Below are positions 18,754 to 26,800 of a DNA stretch of 64,000 nucleotides, piece by piece; position 1 is the stretch's first letter; each line of letters starts with the position of its first letter. Below the pieces are notes generated by a model, which worked only from the letters and a program-made list of their open reading frames with translations, had not been told where the DNA came from and ran no database searches. The stretch comes from Alphaproteobacteria bacterium (GTDB taxonomy: Bacteria > Pseudomonadota > Alphaproteobacteria > Micavibrionales > UBA2020), in NCBI GenBank assembly GCA_016794125.1, contig JAEUKT010000002.1, positions 124,001-188,000 of the forward strand. The letters run 5' to 3'. The translations under genes and the position numbers were made by a program.

Positions 18754-18780
18754 GTCATCCTGAGCGAAGCGAAGGATGAC
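18754..18780. repeat. Short palindromic intergenic element
   Basis: gtcatcct (18754-18761) and aggatgac (18773-18780) are inverted arms around tgagcgaagcg-like sequence. This motif type (GTCATCCTGAGCGAAGCGAAGGATGAC pattern) recurs in intergenic DNA of many bacteria. It lies between the dnaK terminator and the next gene end. Confidence 0.6.
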
Positions 18781-18787
18781 TGTTTGG

Positions 18788-19312
18788 TTAAAGCCGCGGC
18801 GGCTCCGCTGGTTTTGGCGCGGGCGGCAGGGTGCCGGACCATTTGCCGACCGTACCGCTATCGATTGCAAAGCCGAAGCGTCGCAGCGATTTTTCAAGCG
18901 CCGGCACATCAAGGTCGCGCTCCATCAGTTCGGCGATCATCAGCGTCGATGCGCCTTCGAACATATTGGGGCGCAGGCCATAGACCGCGCCGACGCGCAG
19001 CATGATTTCGGCGGCGCGGCTTTCCGGTATTTTTTCCGACACCATCAGTTTTTCAGCTGTCGCCAGGCTGGCGGCGATCGCGGCCGGCACAATCGTGTCT
19101 TTGGGCTGCAGGCCGTTTTCGCGGCAGGTTTCCAGCAGGTCGGTCAGCCTCTCGCGGATTGCGGCGGGGGTCTGCACATCGGTCAGCTGCATAAACATGC
19201 CGGCGCGCATATCGAGCATCATCTCGTCGTCATCCAGCACGTAATCGCTTTTGAAGCTTTTGGCCATCAATAGCTGAAGGCGCGTGGCGCGGGGTTCGAT
19301 GGGGTCTGTCAT
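18788..19312 (-). CDS. Unknown alpha-helical protein
   Basis: About 174 residues beginning MTDPIEPRATRLQLLMAKS. It is predicted soluble and mostly helical, with acidic patches (VLDDDEMMLDMRAG) and a proline-rich C-terminal tail (TLPPAPKPAEPPRL). I set the start at 19312 because AAGGA sits eight bases upstream; the frame continues open to 19369 without a good site. Family not recognised. It is the last of three minus-strand unknown genes that lie between dnaK and the giant exoprotein gene. Confidence 0.72.
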   Translation of the reverse strand: MTDPIEPRATRLQLLMAKSFKSDYVLDDDEMMLDMRAGMFMQLTDVQTPAAIRERLTDLLETCRENGLQPKDTIVPAAIAASLATAEKLMVSEKIPESRAAEIMLRVGAVYGLRPNMFEGASTLMIAELMERDLDVPALEKSLRRFGFAIDSGTVGKWSGTLPPAPKPAEPPRL

Positions 19313-19387
19313 ATGATTTGGTCCTTGGAAGAATAAAAGACTCTTACGCCCGGAATCAGGCGCGATCAAATGAAAAAATTTATGCTG

Positions 19388-19888
19388 TTATTTCAGGCCC
19401 AACTGGCGCGCCTTGGCCTTTTGCGCGGCCTCGATCTCCAGCGCCGCGACCTGCTGTTCCAGCTCGCGGATGCGGGCGGCGTTCTGGTTGGCGGGCGCCT
19501 TCGCCTTGAAATCGGCGGCGACGTCGGGCGTGTTGTCAAGCGCGGGGCTGGGCGCGTTGCGGTCGATTTCCGCCTGGCCGATGAAGGCCATTTCCGCCGC
19601 GCGGTTTTCGCGGATGTCGCGGTTCAAAAGCGCGATGCCGCCGCGCAGCCCGCCCCAGACCGCGCCGACCGCCAGCGCGCCCAGCACGATGACGCCCGAT
19701 TTGGCGACGATGGCGGCCACGGCGACGGCGGCGGCAAAACCGCCCACGGTATTCGCCCAGCGTTTCAGGGTGTCGCGGTATCCGGTGTCCTTGGCGATCG
19801 TTTCGCGCGCTTCTTCCAGCGTTTCAGGCTCTGACGCGCCCGGAATGATGGATGCGATGCGTTTGAAGATGTCGCCAAGTCTTTTCAA
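19388..19888 (-). CDS. Unknown protein: membrane segments plus coiled coil
   Basis: A 166-residue protein. Residues about 45-90 contain two hydrophobic, alanine/valine-rich segments (VGGFAAAVAVAAIVAKSGVI and VLGALAVGAVWGGL); the C-terminal 30 residues look like a coiled coil (ARIRELEQQVAALEIEAAQKAK). The layout mirrors the upstream neighbour at 19910-20446. No known family recognised. Gap to that neighbour is only 21 bases, so the two are likely co-transcribed. Confidence 0.7.
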   Translation of the reverse strand: MKRLGDIFKRIASIIPGASEPETLEEARETIAKDTGYRDTLKRWANTVGGFAAAVAVAAIVAKSGVIVLGALAVGAVWGGLRGGIALLNRDIRENRAAEMAFIGQAEIDRNAPSPALDNTPDVAADFKAKAPANQNAARIRELEQQVAALEIEAAQKAKARQLGLK

Positions 19889-19909
19889 GATACTTCCCTT
19901 CGGTTGTTG

Positions 19910-20446
19910 TTACGCGCCAAAGCCTGTGCGGCTCCGGATGGATTTCGGTTTATCGAGGTCGACGGGCGCGCCCTTCAGCTCGCGCAGGCGCTGTTCCAGC
20001 GCGGCGATGCGCTCGGCATCGGCGGCGGGATCGTTCGCGGGCACGGCGGCGGTGTTATAGGACTGCTTTGCGGCTTTCGGCGCGGCGGGCTTGGTTTCGG
20101 GCGCGGGCCTGATGCGGCGCGCGGCTTCCTGTTCGATATCCAGCGTCGCGATCATTTCATTCTTGCGCGCGATTTCGGCGTCATAGCCCTGGCGCATCGT
20201 TTTGGTGACAAGATAGCCGGCAACCGCGCCGACCGCCGCCACGAACATCAGGGGAATTTTCAGCGGCGACAGCAGCACGACCGCGCCCAGAAACAGCGCG
20301 CCCTTCAAAAAGCCGCCCGAAAGTTTCGCCATTTTCGTGCGCGCCACTTCGTCGCGCTCGATGCCCTTTTGCAGTGCGTCGATGCCTGCGCCGATTTCAC
20401 GGCTGGCTTCGGTTTCCGGAAGCGGGTCTTTACCAAACAAATTCAT
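19910..20446 (-). CDS. Unknown protein: membrane segments plus coiled coil
   Basis: About 178 residues beginning MNLFGKDPLPETEASREIG. A helical N-terminus (GAGIDALQKGIERDEVARTKMA) precedes two hydrophobic stretches (GALFLGAVVLLSPLKIPLMFV and AAVGAVAGYLV), then a charged coil, a low-complexity linker and a C-terminal leucine-heptad segment (AERIAALEQRLRELKG). Start 20446 is supported by GAGAAGA upstream. Shape and order resemble the downstream gene, suggesting the pair act together or derive from a duplication. Divergent from the TpsA gene across a 366-base gap. Confidence 0.7.
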   Translation of the reverse strand: MNLFGKDPLPETEASREIGAGIDALQKGIERDEVARTKMAKLSGGFLKGALFLGAVVLLSPLKIPLMFVAAVGAVAGYLVTKTMRQGYDAEIARKNEMIATLDIEQEAARRIRPAPETKPAAPKAAKQSYNTAAVPANDPAADAERIAALEQRLRELKGAPVDLDKPKSIRSRTGFGA

Positions 20447-20812
20447 CTGATCTTCTCGCCTGTAAGTTAACTGTATCAAAGTACCGTTATGTCCTTATTG
20501 AGCATTTTAGGAGAGGATTCCAGAACTGGCAAATCAAATCGTTTCGGTAATAAACGGAAAGCCTTTTGGATTTGAACATACGTTATAATTCAATAACTTA
20601 TTAACCGACTGACATCGTTAAATTTTCGTAAATATGGCGCTTGCGGTGCGACATGGTTTATGGCAAAACTAGCCCACTCCGCATGGGCAGCAGATTCGAT
20701 TCAAGGCTTGTGGAGGGATGGGCAAATTTTATATTTTCCAGCTCCCTCCCCGCGATTCTCCTCCCGCGCAAAACTTAGTTACGGAATCAATTTTTTACAA
20801 AAGGTGTGTCCC
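20447..20812. other. Intergenic region upstream of the TpsA gene
   Basis: 366 bases, clearly more AT-rich than the flanking genes. TATAAT at 20584-20589 is the best -10-like hexamer; I see no matching -35 at the normal spacing. The tpsA frame stays open upstream to 20660, but that stretch does not look coding. Nothing else is recognised. Confidence 0.5.
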
Positions 20813-23800
20813 ATGTCCCAGAACAAAGCCCAGAACTCCGCCCTGCGTCTCCTCAACGCAACGCTGATGGGTAAAAAACTGCTCGCCTCGACGGCGATCA
20901 CGGTGGCTGGCGTGCTGGCGGCATCTTCTTCGGCCTACGCGGTCGGCCTTGACGAAACACCCACGGGCGGCGTTGTCGTCGGCGGGCAGTCGACCATCTC
21001 CTACGGGCAGGGCAGCATGACGGTCGACCAGACGACCGACCGCTCCGTCATCAACTGGAACACCTTCAACATCGGCCAGAACGCGAACGCGACCTACAAC
21101 CAGCCGAACGCAAACTCCCTCTCCGTCAACCGCGTCAGCGGTCAGGACCCCTCGCAGATCCTGGGCACGCTGCGCTCCAACGGCAAGATCATGATCATCG
21201 ACCCGAACGGCGTGTTCTTCTCGAAAACCGCCGTCGTCGACGTGGGCGGCATTATCGCCACCACCGGCGAGCTGGATGCGATGAACCAGGACCAGCTGAT
21301 GGCCGGCAACAAGTTCCAGATTTCCAACATCGGCGCGAACCCCGACGCGAAAATCGAAAACGCGGGCTCGATCACCGCGGCGCAGGGCGGCCTTGTCGCC
21401 TTCGTGGCACCCTGGGTTTCCAACTCGGGCTTCATCAACGCGAAACTCGGCTCCGTGACGCTGGCGGCCGGCGCGAAAATGACGGTCGACCTGGCTGGCG
21501 ACAACCTGATTTCCATCGCCGTCGGCGACAAGCTGCAAAAAGCGCTGGTCGAAAACCGCGGCACCATCGACGCACAGGGCGGCCGCGTCGTCATGAGCGC
21601 GAACGCGGCGAAAGGCATCGTCGACGAAGTCATCAACATGTCCGGCGTCATCAAGGCCAACAGCTTCTCCCAAAAAGGCGGCAAGATCATCCTGGGCGGC
21701 GGCGGCGGCAAAGTGAAAGTCTCCGGCCAGCTGGATGCCAGCGGCGAAAAAGGCGGCGGCTCCATCGATGTGCGCGGCAAGGATATCGAGATCGAACAAT
21801 CGGCGGTCATTTCGGCTGACGCCAACGGCCAAGGCGACGGCGGCTCCGTCATCGTCTATGCCGACAACCTCGCCATCATCAACGGCGGCCTTTCCGCGCG
21901 CGGCGGCAAACAGGGCGGCAATGGCGGTTTCATCGAGACTTCCGGCAACGAGCTGGGCGTGAGCGACACCGCGTCGGTCGACGCATCGGCCTATTTCGGC
22001 GAAGCCGGCCTGTGGCTGCTTGATCCCCAAACCATCGTCATCACGACCGCCCCCACCTCGGTCTGGGCGGCGCTTACCGGCACGCCGCTGACAGACGGCA
22101 ACACGTATTCTACTCTTGGCTTCCAGGTCGTCAGCAATACGGTCCTCAGCACCGCGCTCAGCACCGGCGGCGGCACGAACGTCACCGTCCAGACGGGCGC
22201 CTCGACCAGCGGCACCACCTATGGCAGCAACGCCGGGAATAACAGCGTGGTTTCGGGCGACGGCGACATCATCGTGCGCAAGACCATCACGCATAACGGC
22301 AACAACAACGCCCTGCTGACGCTGACCGCGCATGACGACATCATCATGGAAAACGATGCCGACATCACTCACGGCACCGGCACCGGCAAACTCAGCGTCA
22401 CGATGAACGCCAACGGCGCGCATAACGACGATCTGGCCGACAACGGCGTGCTGGTGAAGACTGGCAGCGATATTTTCACCAATGGCGGCAACATCATTTT
22501 CAACACCCCGTCCAACGTCCGCGTCAGCGGCACGCTGGATGCGATACGCGCGGCGGACAACACGGGCGGCAACATCACCCTCAACAACGGCGGCCTTTTC
22601 TATGGCGCAGCCGACAGCCTGAAGACCAAGGGTATCGGCACAATCAGCCTGAACCAGAACGCCACCATCGGCGGCTACACGGTCGGCCCGCTTGCCGTCG
22701 TTTCGTCGATCCAGAACGCGATCGACGCCATTAGCAACACCGGCGACGGTCTGAACACCGTCAATGTCGGCGCCAGCCTGTTGTGGACGGAAACCGTCGC
22801 TGCGGATCACAAGAACCTCCTCATCAAGGGCGCAGCTGCCTACGGCTCCACCTTCGCGCTCGGCGGCTTCGATGTCAGCGCGACCAATGTCACCATCGAC
22901 GGCTTCAACTTCGCGGCGCTGTCCTCCGGCATCAACGTGACCGGCACGAATGACTCGGTCATCAACAACAAATTCAGCGTCATGGGATCTGGCGTCACCT
23001 CGACCGGCTCGACCGGCCTTGATGTGAAGAACAACACCTTCACCGGCATCCTCGGCACCGCCGTCTCGCTGACCGGCACGACCGGCGCGGAAGTTTCCGG
23101 CAACACGCTGACCGCTTCGGTCGGCGATGCCGTGACCGTCACGGGCGGCACGGGCAACGCGGTTTCGGGCAACAGCTTCCTGGGCAGCCTGCAGCACGCG
23201 GTCAACGTGAATGGCGGCGACACCGCTGTTTCCAACAACACGCTCACCGGTTCGGTCGGCGACGCGATCCTCGTTACCAACGGCGCGGGTGCATCCGTTT
23301 CCGGCAACACCCTGACCGGCTCCCTGCAAAAAGGCATCAACGTCAACGGCGGCAATACCGCCGTGACCGGCAACACCCTGACCGCGACCGTCGGCGACGG
23401 CATTTATGTGCTGAACGGCAACGGCGCAACCGTTTCCGGCAACCAGCTGCTGGGTTCGCTGTCCAAAGGCATCAACATTGAAAACGGCAACACCGCCGTT
23501 TCCAGCAACACCCTGACCGGCTCGGTCGGCGATGCAATCGTCGTGACCAACGGCGACGGCGCAAGCGTGTCGGGCAACCAGCTGCTGGGTTCCCTGCAGC
23601 ACGGCATCAACGTGAACGGCGGCAATACCTCCGTTTCGTCGAACACACTGACCGGTTCGGTCGGCGATGCGATCCTTGTCACGAACGGCAACGGCGCGAC
23701 CGTCACCTCCAACACCCTGCTGGGCTCGCTGTCGAAAGGCATCAACATCAACGGCGGCAACACGGCTGTCAGCCTCAATACCCTAACCGCGACTGTCGGC

Positions 23801-26800
23801 GACGGCATTTATGTGCTGAACGGCAACGGCGCGACCGTTTCCGGCAACAAGCTGCTCGGCTCGCTCTCCAAAGGCATCAACATTGAAAACGGCAACACCG
23901 CCGTTTCCGGCAACACGCTCACCGGTTCGGTCGGCGACGCGATCGTCGTGACCAACGGCGACGGCGCAACCGTGTCCGGCAACCAGCTGCTGGCAAGCCT
24001 GGCCAACGGCATCAACATCAACGGCGGCAATACCGACGTTACCTCCAACACCATGACCGGCACGGTCGGCGATGCGGTGCTGGTGACGGACGGCAACGGC
24101 GTGGATGTCGATAACAACACCATCATCGGCGGCCTTGCCAGCGGCGTGCATATCGTGGGCGGCGCGCTGATCGGCGTGACGGGCAACGATATCGGCGGCA
24201 CCGCGGGCGCAGGCATCCTGTCGTCGGGCACCACCGGCCTGACGGTTGACGGCAACACCCTGATCGCAACCGGCCTGACCAACAACGCCGACGCGATCCA
24301 TGTGGATACCGCGACCAATGCGCAAGTGAAGAAAAACACTGTCATCGGCACCGGCGGCAACGGCATCTATGTCAATTCCAACGGCGGTTCCGTTTCGGAC
24401 GGCAACAGCATCATCGGCGCGGCCAAGAACGCGATCCAGCTGGACAACAGCACGGGCGTGGACGTTTCCGGCAACATCGTGCTGGGCGCGGCGCAGGACG
24501 GCGTGGCAGTCACCGGCGGCGCGGACAACACGGTCGCGGGCAACGCGATCGGCGTGGTCGGCGGCCACGGCATCTCCGGCCTGAATTCCGGCAACCTGAC
24601 CATCAACGGCCTGAACATTATCGCGGGCGCGCAGAAAGACGGCATCCATGTCGAAGGAGGCAACAGCCTTGACGTGTCCGGCAACCTGGTCGTGCTGTCC
24701 AATGAAAACGGCATCTCCATCGACGGCGGCGCGGGCGGCGCAGCCGATGCGACGGTTTCGGGCAACATCGTGCTGGCGGCCACCAACGGCGACGGCATCC
24801 GCGTCGCGAATATCGACGGCCTTGACCTGAACGGCAACGTCGTCGCTCTCGCCGGCGACAACGGCATCGAACTGAACAAGGTCAACAACGCCGATGTCAC
24901 CCTGAACGCGGCGGGCGGATCGAAAAACCACGCGCTGCTGCTGAAGGACGTGACGAATACCGAAGTCACCCTCAACGCCTTCGGCCTCACCACCTCGACC
25001 GCCGCCGAAGAAGGCGACGGCGTGCATGTGGACGGCGGCGACACCATCGAGATCACCGGCAACCTGATCGGCGAAACCAATGACGACGGCATCGAAGTCA
25101 CCGGCGGCGCGAAAAACATGAAGCTTGGCCTGAACGCCATCCTGAACGCGGGCCAGGACGGCATCGACGTGAACAACGCGACCGACACCGACGTCAACCT
25201 GAACGTCATCACCAACGCCGGCGACAACGGCATCGAGGTCGTGAACGCGACCAACGCCAACATCACCGGCAACGGCATCATCAATGCCGGCAACAACGGC
25301 ATCTTCGTCGACCCCTCGACCGGCATCACCGCGCTGAACATCATCACGGGCGCCGCGAATAACGGCATCCAGATCGTCGACAGCAACGGCTGGACCGTGG
25401 CGGCGAACGCCGTGCTGAATTCCGGCAATGACGGCATCCATATCGACAATTCGGACGACGCAATTGTCGGCCTGAACTATGTCGAAGGCTCGCAGAACAA
25501 CAACATCCATGTCGAAGACAGCAACGGCGTCATCGTCGCGGCAAACATCGTCAAGGACAGCGTGAACGGCAACGGCATCGACCTGCTGCGCAGCAACAGC
25601 ACGCTGGTCACGCTGAACGCGGTTTCCGGCAGCGGCAACAACGGCATCGCGGGCGATACCGTCGAAGACACGATCATCGCCCTGAACGCCGTTTCCGGTT
25701 CGGGCAATGACGGCATCCATGTCGACCGCGCGGACGACACGCTCATCACCCTGAACGACGTCTCCGGCTCGACCGATGACGGCATCGATGTTGCGAACGC
25801 GAACAACACCGCCATCGCACTGAACAAAGTCGGCACTTCGGGCGACAACGGCATCGACACCTTCAAGACCACCAACCTGCTGATCGCGGCGAACGCGGTT
25901 ACCGGTTCGGGCAATGATGGCATCCATGTCGACGGCGCTGATGACACCATCATCACCCTGAACGATGTGTCCGGCTCGACCGATGACGGCATCGATGTTG
26001 CGAATGCGAACAACACCGCCATCGCGCTGAACAAAGTCGGCACTTCGGGCGATAACGGCATCGACACCTTCAAAACCACCAACCTGCTGGTGGCCGCAAA
26101 CGCGGTTACCGGTTCGGGCAATGATGGCATCCATGTCGACGGCGCTGATGACACCATCATCACCCTGAACGATGTGTCGGAATCCAAGGACGACGGGATT
26201 GACGTGGCGGCGGCGAACGATACCGCCATCGCGCTCAACAAAGTCACCACCTCGGGCGATAACGGCATCGATACCCTCGGCACCCGCAACCTGCTGGTGG
26301 CCGCGAACGCGGTCAGCGGTTCTGGCAACGATGGCATCCATGTTGCGCTGGCCGACGACACCATCATCACCCTGAACGATGTGTCGGAATCGAAAGACGA
26401 CGGCATTGACGTGGCGGCGGCGAACGATACCGCCATCGCGCTCAACAAAGTCACCACCTCGGGCGACAACGGCATCGATACGCTCGGCACCGCCAACCTG
26501 CTGGTGGCCGCAAATGCCGTGTCCAAATCTGGCAATGACGGCATCCATGTCGCAGGCGCGCTGGGCACGCTGATCACCCTGAACGACGTGTCGGAATCGA
26601 AAGACGACGGCATCGACCTGGGCGCGGCGGCGGGCAGCATCATCGCCCTCAACAAAGTGTCGAAATCGGGCGACAACGGCATCGATACCGTCGCAACCGC
26701 CGGCACCGTGATCGCGGCAAACGCGGTTTCGGAATCGGGTAATGACGGCATCCACGCCAACTTCGCACTCGGCACCCTGATCGCGCTGAACGATGTGACC

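Noticed and set aside
20795-23602. A 935-codon minus-strand frame over the start of tpsA
   Set aside because: Same reason; it is antisense to the TPS domain and first coils and encodes no recognisable protein.
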